64,000 nucleotides of DNA from Solirubrum puertoriconensis (GTDB lineage Bacteria > Bacteroidota > Bacteroidia > Cytophagales > Hymenobacteraceae): positions 1,116,003-1,180,002 of the forward strand of contig NZ_LNAL01000006.1 of the NCBI RefSeq assembly GCF_001483135.1. Direction: 5' to 3'. Both the position numbers and the translations under genes were made by a program. The notes beneath the pieces were generated by a model. That model was not told where the DNA came from and did no database searches. It saw only the letters and a program-made list of their open reading frames with translations. How positions within the stretch are numbered: the stretch's first letter is position 1; each line of letters begins with the position of its first letter. Positions 26,001 to 34,701 of the stretch are shown here, in pieces.

Positions 26001-27470
26001 ATGCTCCTGACTATTACAACCACCCGGCAGCCCGCAACCGACCTAGGCTACCTGTTGCATAAAAATCCTGCGCGTATGCAGGCGGTGGAGCTGGCCTACG
26101 GCCGAGCCCACATATTTTATCCGGAAGCCACAGCCGAGCGATGCACCGTTGCCTTGCTGCTCGATATCGATCCAGTGAGCTTGGTGCGCAACCGCCGCGG
26201 CCCGGCCGGCGAAGGATTTGCCTTGGAGCAGTACGTCAACGACCGGCCGTATGTGGCTTCCTCGTTTCTGAGTGTGGCCATTGCCAAAGCCTTTAATACG
26301 GCTCTCAACGGCACGTGCAAAGACCGACCCGAACTTCCGGAGCAGCAGTGGCCATTTGAGGCAACGGTAGCTGTGGTGCCGGCCCCTTCGGCGGAGCTGC
26401 TGCGGCGCATGTTCGAGCCCCTGGGTTACTCGGTTCAGCTGCAAGACTACCCACTTGAGCCGAACCTACCCGAATGGGGGCCGAGCCGGTATTACACCTT
26501 GCAGTTGCGGCACCCGGCCGTGTGCCTGCGCGATTTGCTAAGCCACCTCTACGTGCTCATACCGGTGCTCGACAACGACAAGCATTATTGGGTAGGGGAG
26601 CACGAAGTAGAAAAACTGCTGAGCAAAGGCGGCGATTGGCTGCCCCGCCACCCGGAGCGTGAGTTTATAACGCGACGGTACCTGCTCAACCTGGCCGCTT
26701 ATACCCGGCCCGCCCTGGAGCGACTTCTGGACGGTGATACCTCGACTAACGTTGAGCTTGACGCCGCGGGCGTAGAGCTACGGTCGTCAGGGGACGGTGC
26801 TACCTTAGCCCTAGGTGCTTTGGCAAGCAGCCCTGAACAACCCACTACGGAGAAGCGCAACCTGCACGATATGCGCTTGGAGCATGTAGCTGCCGAAATC
26901 GGACGCCTAGGTGCCAAGCGTGTACTCGACTTAGGCTGCGGCGAAGGCAAACTGCTTCGGCTGTTGCTGCAAAACCGCACCATTGAGTACGTGTTGGGCA
27001 TGGATGTTTCGTACCAGGCACTCACCCGCGCGCAGCAGCGGCTGGGCTTGCCGGATATGGCTCCGCGCCAACGGCAACGCCTCGATTTAATTCAGGGCTC
27101 GTTGCTGTACCACGATCCGCGCCTCAGCGGCTTCGATGCGGCCGCTGTAGTGGAGGTTATCGAACACCTCGACGAAGGCCGCCTCAACTCCTTTGAGCAG
27201 GTAGTGTTCGGTAAGGCCAAGCCGGGTGTGGTGTTCGTAACCACGCCCAATGTTAGCTACAACCAAAAGTTCGAGAAGCTACACGCTGGTGAGTTCCGCC
27301 ACGCCGATCACCGCTTCGAATGGACGCGGGCCGAATTTGAGGCATGGGCTGCCGGCGTAGCCGAGCGAAATGGCTATTCGGTGCAGATTGGACCATTAGG
27401 CCCGGAGGATCCGGAAGTTGGGGCGCCTTCGCAGCTGGCAACCTTCCACAGGGCCGATCAGCAGCCCTAG
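26001..27470 (+). CDS. hen1: Hen1: 3'-terminal RNA ribose 2'-O-methyltransferase
   Basis: 489 residues from ATG 26001. The N-terminal domain (about 1-240) starts MLLTITTTRQPATDLGYLLHKNP, the bacterial Hen1 signature. The C-terminal methyltransferase (about 290-470) has VLDLGCGEG for S-adenosylmethionine (about 307-315), VEVIEHLDEGR and the FRHADHRFEW segment, giving the Glu-Glu-His-His metal site of Hen1. It marks 3'-terminal ribose of cleaved RNA before Pnkp-mediated repair, protecting the site from recutting. An upstream frame (from 25878) is not conserved-looking. First gene of the RNA-repair island; pnkp follows one gene later. Confidence 0.93.
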   Translation: MLLTITTTRQPATDLGYLLHKNPARMQAVELAYGRAHIFYPEATAERCTVALLLDIDPVSLVRNRRGPAGEGFALEQYVNDRPYVASSFLSVAIAKAFNTALNGTCKDRPELPEQQWPFEATVAVVPAPSAELLRRMFEPLGYSVQLQDYPLEPNLPEWGPSRYYTLQLRHPAVCLRDLLSHLYVLIPVLDNDKHYWVGEHEVEKLLSKGGDWLPRHPEREFITRRYLLNLAAYTRPALERLLDGDTSTNVELDAAGVELRSSGDGATLALGALASSPEQPTTEKRNLHDMRLEHVAAEIGRLGAKRVLDLGCGEGKLLRLLLQNRTIEYVLGMDVSYQALTRAQQRLGLPDMAPRQRQRLDLIQGSLLYHDPRLSGFDAAAVVEVIEHLDEGRLNSFEQVVFGKAKPGVVFVTTPNVSYNQKFEKLHAGEFRHADHRFEWTRAEFEAWAAGVAERNGYSVQIGPLGPEDPEVGAPSQLATFHRADQQP

Positions 27471-27504
27471 GTGCGAACCGCTTGCGCTTTGTCCGCACCT
27501 AGGG
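27465..27504 (+). terminator. Inverted repeat at the end of hen1 with CCTAGG in both arms
   Basis: CCCTAGGTGCG (27465-27475) pairs with CGCACCTAGGG (27494-27504); the hen1 stop codon lies inside the first arm. No U-run follows, so it may pause or protect mRNA rather than terminate. Confidence 0.45.
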
Positions 27505-27645
27505 CTACGGGTTAGTTGAGAAGGGGCGTGACCCTGCCTAGAGCCGGATAGGACGGAACCCAGATAAAGCCTGCTTCAGCAAAGGAGCGGAACCACGGCG
27601 ACGGATTATTCTGACCGAAATACAGCGGCGCATGGCAAGCTTCCG

Positions 27646-27653
27646 TAATTTTG
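27646..27653 (+). promoter_or_regulatory. TAnnTTTG promoter box for the OmpA-type gene
   Basis: TAATTTTG lies 33 bases upstream of ATG 27687. A candidate TTG at the -33 position is not obvious. It argues for the ATG rather than the TTG start at 27651, and that the OmpA-type gene has its own promoter inside the repair island. Confidence 0.4.
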
Positions 27654-27686
27654 AACATTACCTACGTTTCTGCCGTCGCGTTGCTC

Positions 27687-29699
27687 ATGAGGTTGTTGTT
27701 GTTGCTGGTTCTGGCGTTAGGCTGGATTGAGCTGCATGCGCAGGACGCCTCGGAGCCCAACGTGTTTCGGGATGCGCAAGCCGGTTACCGACTGAGGTAC
27801 CCCCGGGGTTGGCAGCTGGAGCGCAAGCCCGGCAATGCCACGGCCACCTTCTACACCGGTAATGCCGGGCGCGCGGCCGAGGTGCTGGCCTCGGTGCAAG
27901 CTGCCCCCCCTGCCTGTAAGCAGTTGCTCACCGACTCGGTGTGGTTAGGTATTCGGCAGCAGCCCCAGGCGCAGGTACTACGACTTTCCGAGCACGATAA
28001 CGGAGCTTCTCACGAGGTGCGGTACGATTACACCTACTCGGCAGCCCCCGCGCCGGCTCTGCGCACTCACGTAGTAGGCCGCCGAATATGGCGCAACGGT
28101 TACGAGTACCGGCTCGAGTACCAGGCCGCCATCAGCGAAGACCACGACTACCTGCCCGAAGCCCGGCAGTTGCTCGAGTCGCTGGCGTTTGTGGCTCCGC
28201 TGCCATCGGCCCCACCGGCCGCGCCGAAGCCGCAAGTGGTGCAAAGCTGCGACGACAAAATGTATGGCATTGCCGCCCTCCGCAGCCGCAATGGCATTTG
28301 GGAGGATGACTGCCGTACCATCCACGAATTTTCGGTTTCTAACCCTTCGGCGCAGCCAACCATTCATAAGCTGGTGCTGCCGTTTCAGTCGTACGCCCTG
28401 GCCAAGGGCCTCGACAACTGCTTATACTCGGTAACCAAAGCTCCCACCGATGCGCCGGAGTTGGTGTATCGGTACAACCCGGCCACCCGCGAGGGAGCTT
28501 ACACGCCTTGGCGGCTGCCGGCCCAGGGCGAGGAAAACGTGTGGATTTCGGCTGCCACCGATAAGCGTGGCGACTTGTACTTCATCACGTCCGATGGCAA
28601 TAAGCTGGTGAAAGTGAGCCCCACCGACAGCACCGTAACGGTGGTGTGGGACAACGACCCCGTGCGCCGTGCGCCCTACTTCACGGCCATTGGGTTTTCG
28701 GGTGCCGGCACCCACGCCAACTTCTGCATCGATGACAACAACACCGTTTACCAGGTGTACAGTACCGATGGCTCGTTGCTGAAGATTGACCTGGGAACCC
28801 GGCAACCCTCCCCCGAGCTGATTCAGATAGATGGACTGCCCAAGCGCGGCGGCTACAGCGACGTATTGCTGCAGGAAGCAGCAAGTGGCAAGCGGGTGCT
28901 GTACCTAGCCGGCCCTAAAGCCCTGTACCGCGTCGATTTGGATAACCGGCAAGCTGAGTTGGTGCGCCGTGGCATTTACACCGATTTGGCGGGCTGCAAC
29001 CTGTTTGATGTAGCAACGCCCCCGGTGCAAGCACCGCCCGCAATGGCCGCTGCTGCAGCTGCGCCGGCCCCGGCAACTCCCGAGGCACCTAGGGCTAACA
29101 TGTGGCGCGGGCGCATACTCGATGCTGTTACGCTGCAGCCGCTGCCGCAAACCCAGTTTAAGTTGCGCAACAGCGTAGGCGAGGAAATCAATGTGCGCCT
29201 AGGTGCCGATGGCTCTTTTGCCATCGAAGTTGAGCCAGGACGCTCCTACGTGGGGCAGGCGAAACTAGATGGCTATGTAGCGGCAAACAGCTTCTACAGC
29301 GCCAATGCAGGCTCCTACGCCGAAGATATCTTGCTGCAGCCCCTGGCTGTGGGCGTGACCTTACCGCTCAACAACGTGCAGTTTCAGCAGGGCAAGGCCA
29401 TCCTGCTGTCGTCTTCCCACTCTGCGCTCGATCAGCTCGTCGGCATTCTGAGCGCCAATCCGGGCGTCAGCATCGAGCTGCAGGGCCATACCGATAACGT
29501 AGGCGACCCGCAGAAGAACCTAGTGCTCAGTCAGAAGCGCGCCGCCGCCGTCAAAACGTACCTGGTTCATCATGGTATTGCTACGGAGCGCATCAGCAGT
29601 GTGGGCTTTGGGGGCACCAAGCCCAAGGCCAGCAACGCCCGTGAGTCCACGCGCAGGCTTAACCGGCGCGTCGAGTTCAAGATTCTGAGCGTGCAGTAG
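27687..29699 (+). CDS. Multidomain OmpA-type outer-membrane protein between hen1 and pnkp
   Basis: 670 residues from ATG 27687. Order: signal peptide ending ELHAQ, a PsbP/DUF1795-like domain (AGYRLRYPRGWQLE), a beta-propeller-like region with repeated aromatic/Asp/Gly strands (about 190-450), a carboxypeptidase-regulatory-like Ig domain (WRGRILDAVTLQPLP), and a C-terminal OmpA/Pal domain with GHTDNVGDPQKN and NRRVEF that binds peptidoglycan. The protein is an envelope anchor with an adhesion or sensing head. Its location between hen1 and pnkp is unexplained; it may be a chance insertion or coupled to envelope stress. The TTG at 27651 is a less likely start. Confidence 0.85.
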   Translation: MRLLLLLVLALGWIELHAQDASEPNVFRDAQAGYRLRYPRGWQLERKPGNATATFYTGNAGRAAEVLASVQAAPPACKQLLTDSVWLGIRQQPQAQVLRLSEHDNGASHEVRYDYTYSAAPAPALRTHVVGRRIWRNGYEYRLEYQAAISEDHDYLPEARQLLESLAFVAPLPSAPPAAPKPQVVQSCDDKMYGIAALRSRNGIWEDDCRTIHEFSVSNPSAQPTIHKLVLPFQSYALAKGLDNCLYSVTKAPTDAPELVYRYNPATREGAYTPWRLPAQGEENVWISAATDKRGDLYFITSDGNKLVKVSPTDSTVTVVWDNDPVRRAPYFTAIGFSGAGTHANFCIDDNNTVYQVYSTDGSLLKIDLGTRQPSPELIQIDGLPKRGGYSDVLLQEAASGKRVLYLAGPKALYRVDLDNRQAELVRRGIYTDLAGCNLFDVATPPVQAPPAMAAAAAAPAPATPEAPRANMWRGRILDAVTLQPLPQTQFKLRNSVGEEINVRLGADGSFAIEVEPGRSYVGQAKLDGYVAANSFYSANAGSYAEDILLQPLAVGVTLPLNNVQFQQGKAILLSSSHSALDQLVGILSANPGVSIELQGHTDNVGDPQKNLVLSQKRAAAVKTYLVHHGIATERISSVGFGGTKPKASNARESTRRLNRRVEFKILSVQ

Positions 29700-29847
29700 C
29701 AGCAGTGGCCTAATTGGGTGGTAGCTAGCCCAACCAAACAACCATAGCACCCCGCAAGCGCAGCGGAAAAGCGGACGCAAGCCGCGGACATTCGTAGTGC
29801 CTTAGCTAACATTACTGGCTCAGCGCACTTATTTCCCGTTTGCTTCT

Positions 29848-32445
29848 ATGCCGCTTGCTTCCCTGCGTGTACCCGAACTCTCACTGATTTTGCTGGTAGG
29901 CACTACCGGCTCAGGCAAAAGCACCTTTGCCCGGCGGCTGTTCAAACCCACCGAAATCGTGTCGTCGGACCATTGCCGGGCGTTGGTGGCCGACGATGAG
30001 AACGACCAATCAGCAACGCCCGATGCCTTTGAACTGCTGCACTACTTGGTAGGTAAGCGGCTAAAGCGCGGTTTGCTGACGGTAGTAGATGCCACCAACG
30101 TGCAGCCCGAAGCGCGTAAATCGTTGGCAGAGCTGGCCCGGCAATACCACTGCCTGCCCGTAGCTGTGGTACTCGATGTGCCCGAAGCCGTAGCAGCCGA
30201 GCGAAACCGCCAACGCCCCGACCGCCAGCAAATGGGCGCGCACGTGCTGCCCATGCAGCGGCAGCAGCTGCGCAAAGGCCTGAAACGCTTACGCGAAGAA
30301 GGCTTTCGGCAGATTTACCACCTCAACGGGGTTGAGGAAATTGATGCGGTAGAGAACATCCGCCGCGACCCGCTCTACAGCAACCGCCGCGACGATCGTG
30401 GCCCATTCGATATTATCGGCGACGTGCACGGGTGCTACCTGGAGCTGGTGGAGCTGCTTGCCGAACTGGGCTACGCCGTTGAGGAAGAACCTCGCCTCGA
30501 CGAGCGCGACCTAGGAGTGCGCGTAACCCCGCCTGCCGGTCGGCGGGCTTTGTTTTTGGGCGATTTAGTCGACCGCGGCACTGCCTCGCCGCAGGTGCTG
30601 CGGTTGGTCATGAGCATGGTGCAAAGCGGCGCGGCGCTGTGTGTGCCTGGCAACCACGACATAAAGTTGCTCCGCTACCTAGGAGGTAAAAACGTATCTG
30701 CCAAGCATGGCTTTGCCGAAACTCTCGAGCAGCTAGCGGCTGAGTCCGATACGTTCAAAAACCAAGTGCGTCAGTTTATCGACGGGCTTGTAAGCCATTA
30801 CGTGCTCGACGACGGCCGCTTGGTGGTGGCCCATGCAGGCATGCGCGAAGAAATGCAGGGCCGGGGTTCGGGCGCAGTGCGCGCGTTTGCGTTGTTTGGC
30901 GAAACCACTGGCGAAATCGACGAGTTTGGCCTGCCGGTGCGCTACAACTGGGCCGCCGAGTACCGCGGCCGGGCCATGGTGGTGTATGGCCACACGCCAG
31001 TACCCCAGCCCGAGTGGCTCAACGGTACCATCGATATCGATACGGGTTGTGTTTTTGGCGGGCGGCTCACGGCCCTGCGCTACCCCGAGCGCGAACTCGT
31101 GAGCGTGGCGGCGCACCAGGTGTATAGCGAGCCAGTGCGACCCTTGCACCACGCCCAAATAGCTGCCGAAACTCAGCTTACCGCCCAGCAACGCCACGAC
31201 GAAGTGCTCGACATTCGCGACGTTACGGGCAAGCAGCAGATCAGCACGCGGTTGGCGCACTCTGTCACCATCAGGGAAGAAAACGCTATAGCGGCACTTG
31301 AGGTAATGAGCCGCTTTGCCTTAAGCCCTAAGTGGTTGTTATACCTGCCGCCTACCATGTCGCCTTCCGAGACATCGGCCCTGCCTGGCTTGCTGGAGCA
31401 CCCCGCCGAAGCGTTCGAATACTACAAGCGCCAGGGCGTAGAGCGCGTGGTGTGCGAAGAGAAGCACATGGGCTCACGCGCGGTGGTGGTGCTGGCCCGC
31501 GACGAGGAAGCGGTACGGCGGCACTTCGGAATTGTAGGCGAGGGGTTCGGCAAATGTTACACGCGTACCGGTCGCAATTTCTTCACCGATGCGAACCTAG
31601 AGCAAGCCTTTTTGGCGCGGCTGCGCGGTGCTTTCACGGCAGCAGGGTTTTGGGAGCAGTTCGGCACCGAGTGGGTTTGCCTCGATGCGGAGCTGTTGCC
31701 GTGGTCGGCGAAAGCGCAGGAGCTGATCAAAAACCAGTATGCCGCAGTGGCTGCAGCTGCAAATGGCGCTTTGCCGCAGGTGCAACACGTGCTGGAGCAA
31801 GCTACTACGCGCGGCCTCGATGGCTCCGAGGCGCTGCTAAGCCATTATACCGCCCGTCGCACCGCAGCCGAGCAATACACCGAGGCATACCGCCGCTACA
31901 GCTGGCCCGTGCACTCCATCGACGATTTGCGACTGGCTCCGTTTCATTTGCTGGCCACCGCGGGTCGTACTTACTTCGATAAGGACCATCAGTGGCACAT
32001 GGAAACGCTCCGCACAATCTGCGCCGCCGACCCTAGCTTGTTACTGGCAACCAACTACCGGGTAGTAAGCCTGCAAGACCCTGCCGCGGTTGAGTCGGCT
32101 ATTGCTTGGTGGAACAACCTAACCGAACAAGGCGGGGAGGGCATGGTCGTCAAGCCCTTCGACTACATCGCCCGCACCCGGCGCGGAGTAGTTCAGCCAG
32201 CGCTCAAGTGTCGCGGCCGCGAATATTTGCGCATCATCTACGGCCCCGACTATTTGTTGCCGCACAACCTCGAACGGCTGCGCGAACGGGGCATCAAAAG
32301 CAAACGTAGCCTTGCTTTGCGCGAGTTTGCCCTAGGTGTGGAGGGCTTGGAGCGCTTTGTGGCAGGTGCGCCGCTACGCGAGGTGCATCAATGCGTGTTT
32401 GGCGTGTTGGCGCTGGAGAGCGAAGCTGTCGATCCGCGTCTGTAG
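29848..32445 (+). CDS. pnkp: Pnkp: polynucleotide kinase-phosphatase with ligase-type adenylyltransferase
   Basis: 865 residues, close to the size of Clostridium thermocellum Pnkp. Kinase: P-loop GTTGSGKST (18-26) followed by Asp-containing DATNVQPEAR. Phosphatase: metallophosphoesterase from about 188 with GDVHGC, LGDLVDRG, GNHDIKLL, AHAG and YGHTP motifs. Adenylyltransferase/ligase-like: motif I E-E-K539-H-M-G-S-R plus downstream EGMVVKPF. The enzyme heals 5'-OH and 2',3'-cyclic ends and acts as the ligase with Hen1 after RNA breaks by ribotoxins. All three active sites are intact. Second known component of the island. Confidence 0.94.
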   Translation: MPLASLRVPELSLILLVGTTGSGKSTFARRLFKPTEIVSSDHCRALVADDENDQSATPDAFELLHYLVGKRLKRGLLTVVDATNVQPEARKSLAELARQYHCLPVAVVLDVPEAVAAERNRQRPDRQQMGAHVLPMQRQQLRKGLKRLREEGFRQIYHLNGVEEIDAVENIRRDPLYSNRRDDRGPFDIIGDVHGCYLELVELLAELGYAVEEEPRLDERDLGVRVTPPAGRRALFLGDLVDRGTASPQVLRLVMSMVQSGAALCVPGNHDIKLLRYLGGKNVSAKHGFAETLEQLAAESDTFKNQVRQFIDGLVSHYVLDDGRLVVAHAGMREEMQGRGSGAVRAFALFGETTGEIDEFGLPVRYNWAAEYRGRAMVVYGHTPVPQPEWLNGTIDIDTGCVFGGRLTALRYPERELVSVAAHQVYSEPVRPLHHAQIAAETQLTAQQRHDEVLDIRDVTGKQQISTRLAHSVTIREENAIAALEVMSRFALSPKWLLYLPPTMSPSETSALPGLLEHPAEAFEYYKRQGVERVVCEEKHMGSRAVVVLARDEEAVRRHFGIVGEGFGKCYTRTGRNFFTDANLEQAFLARLRGAFTAAGFWEQFGTEWVCLDAELLPWSAKAQELIKNQYAAVAAAANGALPQVQHVLEQATTRGLDGSEALLSHYTARRTAAEQYTEAYRRYSWPVHSIDDLRLAPFHLLATAGRTYFDKDHQWHMETLRTICAADPSLLLATNYRVVSLQDPAAVESAIAWWNNLTEQGGEGMVVKPFDYIARTRRGVVQPALKCRGREYLRIIYGPDYLLPHNLERLRERGIKSKRSLALREFALGVEGLERFVAGAPLREVHQCVFGVLALESEAVDPRL

Positions 32446-32556
32446 CCTCATGGTAATCAGGTTGTGGCATAATTTGCCACGACTGATGATTTGCTGCGTG
32501 AGGGCCACGAGTCAGTACATGCACTGAGCCGAAACCTTAAGCAAACAGCCTTTGAG

Positions 32557-32631
32557 CCGGAATAGGTATGCCAGGGCTAGATGAGCAGTTACAGGTAATT
32601 TGCTCCTCCGGCCCTGGCATACCTATTCCGG
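32557..32631. repeat. 75-bp palindromic element (21-bp arms) after pnkp
   Basis: Perfect 21-bp inverted arms (32557-32577 with 32611-32631) surround a 33-nt loop which itself carries a small GAGCA/TGCTC stem. No U-run follows. It may be a terminator/antitermination hairpin, a processing site or a miniature palindromic element. It lies between the convergent pnkp and peroxidase genes. Confidence 0.6.
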
Positions 32632-32709
32632 TTTATCCGTTACCCGCACCGCTTTAGGCCAAGCCATCCTAGGTGCTTGCAAGCGGTACAGAATATTGTA
32701 ATCATGCTC

Positions 32710-34626
32710 CTAATTCCTGGTGCTTGCGTAGCGGCGGCTTAGCGAAACCACAGCAGGCGGGTGCAGTAAACGTTTCGGCCGTTGGCGGTGCAAGTTGGTC
32801 GTATCCGTCAGGGCATGCATAAAGGCGATTAGGTCGCGTTTGTCTCGGGCGCTGAGCGTAAGCTTATCGAACGGAAGGGTTTGGTTGGGTACCTCCAGGC
32901 CAAGCCCAGCGCCGCCGCCTCTTTCGTAAAACTCAACTACTTGCTCCAGCGTGCGATAGGCGCCGTTGTGCATGTAGGGGGCCGTAAGTGCCACATTGCG
33001 CAGCGTGGGCGTTTTAAAGGCGTGGCGTTGCCACTCGATGCCGAAAACCTGCTGCTTGCCGGGGTCGGCGTCGAGGGTGCGAGGGTGGAGGCTGGCTTGC
33101 GCCGGTACCCCTAGTACTTCGGTTTCGCTGCGCTCGAAAGCGGGGGGTACGGTGCCGTTGAATAAGGGCATAAAATGGCAGGTACCGCATTTGCCTTTGC
33201 CCATAAACACGTTGAAGCCACGTTTGGCGGAGGCCGAAAGCGCCGCAGTATCGCCGCGCACATACCGGTCGAAGGGGGCATTCAGGCGCACCAACGAGCG
33301 CACGTAGCCGGCCAATGCTGCCTTAATGTGCTGCTCACCTAGGGGCTCAGCGCGGCTATCGGGGAAGGCCGCGGCAAAAGCGCCCTGGTACGTAGGCTGG
33401 CTGTTCAGGAGTTTGGCTGCTTGCGCCAGGGAGCCGTGCAGCTCGTCGGGGTTGCTGATGACGGCCGCTGCTTGATCCTCTAAATACAGCACCCGTCCGT
33501 CGTAGAACTGGGTGCGTTGCAGGGCTGCATTTAGCAGGCTAGGCGAGTTGCGGGCTACCGTGCCCCGGCCATCAAACGTGGTGCTTTTCGCGAGGCCATC
33601 GGCAAAGGCACGCTCGGGTTGGTGGCAGGAGGCGCAGCTGCGTTGGCCGTTGCCCGAAAGCACCGGGTCGAAAAACAACTGCTGACCTAGGGCTACCTGC
33701 GCCGGAGTGGCTGCTTGGCCGGGCGTAGGGGCGTAGTAGCTGGCATCAAAGGCGGTGGCCTCGAAAAAAGTGGCCGCGTCCGGTCGCAAGGGCCGGGCTT
33801 CTTTGAAAAACGGAATTCCCAGTGCCAGTTGGGTCGCTTTCAATTCGCGCGTCAGCGGGTTGCCGTACTCCGTTATAAACGCAAGTCTATCGAAAGTAAC
33901 AGCATTGGGGTCTTGCCTTAGGTACGCTTGGGCCGCTGCAAACCGCTGATTGAGAACGTGCAGTTTGGCTGGCTGCTTAGCTGCGTACAGGCGTACAACC
34001 GCTTGTACGGCTCTTAAACTAGCAGCCGCTTCGGTTACGGCATTGGGCGAGGCCGGCGTATCGAAACCCGATAGGCCTAGGGTGAGCACGCGGAACAATT
34101 GCAAGCGGGCCGCATCAAAGAGGTGTGCATCCGTAAGCTGGATGGTTGCGGCGGCTCGTTCCAAGCTCTTTACCGTGCTGCGCATCATGTCCAATTGGTC
34201 AAGAAGCTCTTGGCGCTGCGCCGTTGCGTAGGCTTGAGGATACAGGTAACTTTCTACCACCTGCAGGCCCTCCGGAGGGATTTGGCGTTGGGTTTGGTCG
34301 TATTCGGCTACCTCCATCAGGGCCGGCCCGTTCAGTAGCTTAGCTAACGAGGGACTGTAGTACTCGGCGAGGTACTCTAGCTTTTTGTATTGCAGCCGGG
34401 CCTGCGCAAACGCGGCTTGCTGTTGGGCTATGGGTTGGCCGGTGGCCACAGCCTTGCGCAGCTGCAGCAAGGCTGTATCGAATGCGGCAATGTGTCCTAG
34501 GTACTGCTGCAAGGCCTGCGTGGCCGGGGTTTGGGTGTGGGGGCGCAAGCTTGGGCGTTGGCAGGCGCTCCAGCCCACCACCAAGGCAAAAAACAGAGCT
34601 GCCACCGCCAGAGAAAATCGATGCAT
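32710..34626 (-). CDS. Di-heme cytochrome c peroxidase/MauG family protein with helical N-terminal domain
   Basis: 638 residues from ATG 34626. Signal sequence (MHRFSLAV...; Cys may be lipidated but the lipobox is atypical). Residues 30-255 are an all-helical region resembling an imelysin or EfeO-like domain fused in front of the catalytic part. Two heme c sites, CASCH (about 328) and CGTCH (about 478), plus the peroxidase motifs PSLLNAA, FYDGRV and PTLRNVALTAPYMHNG. Probably a periplasmic electron acceptor or peroxide-handling enzyme. A GTG start at 34653 would lie within the PhoX gene's terminator. Same strand as phoX-like. Confidence 0.85.
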   Translation of the reverse strand: MHRFSLAVAALFFALVVGWSACQRPSLRPHTQTPATQALQQYLGHIAAFDTALLQLRKAVATGQPIAQQQAAFAQARLQYKKLEYLAEYYSPSLAKLLNGPALMEVAEYDQTQRQIPPEGLQVVESYLYPQAYATAQRQELLDQLDMMRSTVKSLERAAATIQLTDAHLFDAARLQLFRVLTLGLSGFDTPASPNAVTEAAASLRAVQAVVRLYAAKQPAKLHVLNQRFAAAQAYLRQDPNAVTFDRLAFITEYGNPLTRELKATQLALGIPFFKEARPLRPDAATFFEATAFDASYYAPTPGQAATPAQVALGQQLFFDPVLSGNGQRSCASCHQPERAFADGLAKSTTFDGRGTVARNSPSLLNAALQRTQFYDGRVLYLEDQAAAVISNPDELHGSLAQAAKLLNSQPTYQGAFAAAFPDSRAEPLGEQHIKAALAGYVRSLVRLNAPFDRYVRGDTAALSASAKRGFNVFMGKGKCGTCHFMPLFNGTVPPAFERSETEVLGVPAQASLHPRTLDADPGKQQVFGIEWQRHAFKTPTLRNVALTAPYMHNGAYRTLEQVVEFYERGGGAGLGLEVPNQTLPFDKLTLSARDKRDLIAFMHALTDTTNLHRQRPKRLLHPPAVVSLSRRYASTRN

Positions 34627-34654
34627 CGGGAGTCGGAAAAAAACGTGGGGCACT

Positions 34655-34684
34655 AAAAAGCCCCGGCCATTGCTGGTCGGGGCT
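34655..34684 (-). terminator. Terminator of the PhoX-like gene
   Basis: The AGCCCCG / CGGGGCT hairpin with one mismatch is followed on the minus strand by a short U-run, between the PhoX-like gene and the peroxidase gene. Confidence 0.7.
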
Positions 34685-34701
34685 AAGGGTAGGCAAAGGG
34701 A

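Noticed and set aside
34627-34653. GTG start for the di-heme peroxidase
   Set aside because: It is next to the PhoX-like terminator and places extra residues before the signal sequence.
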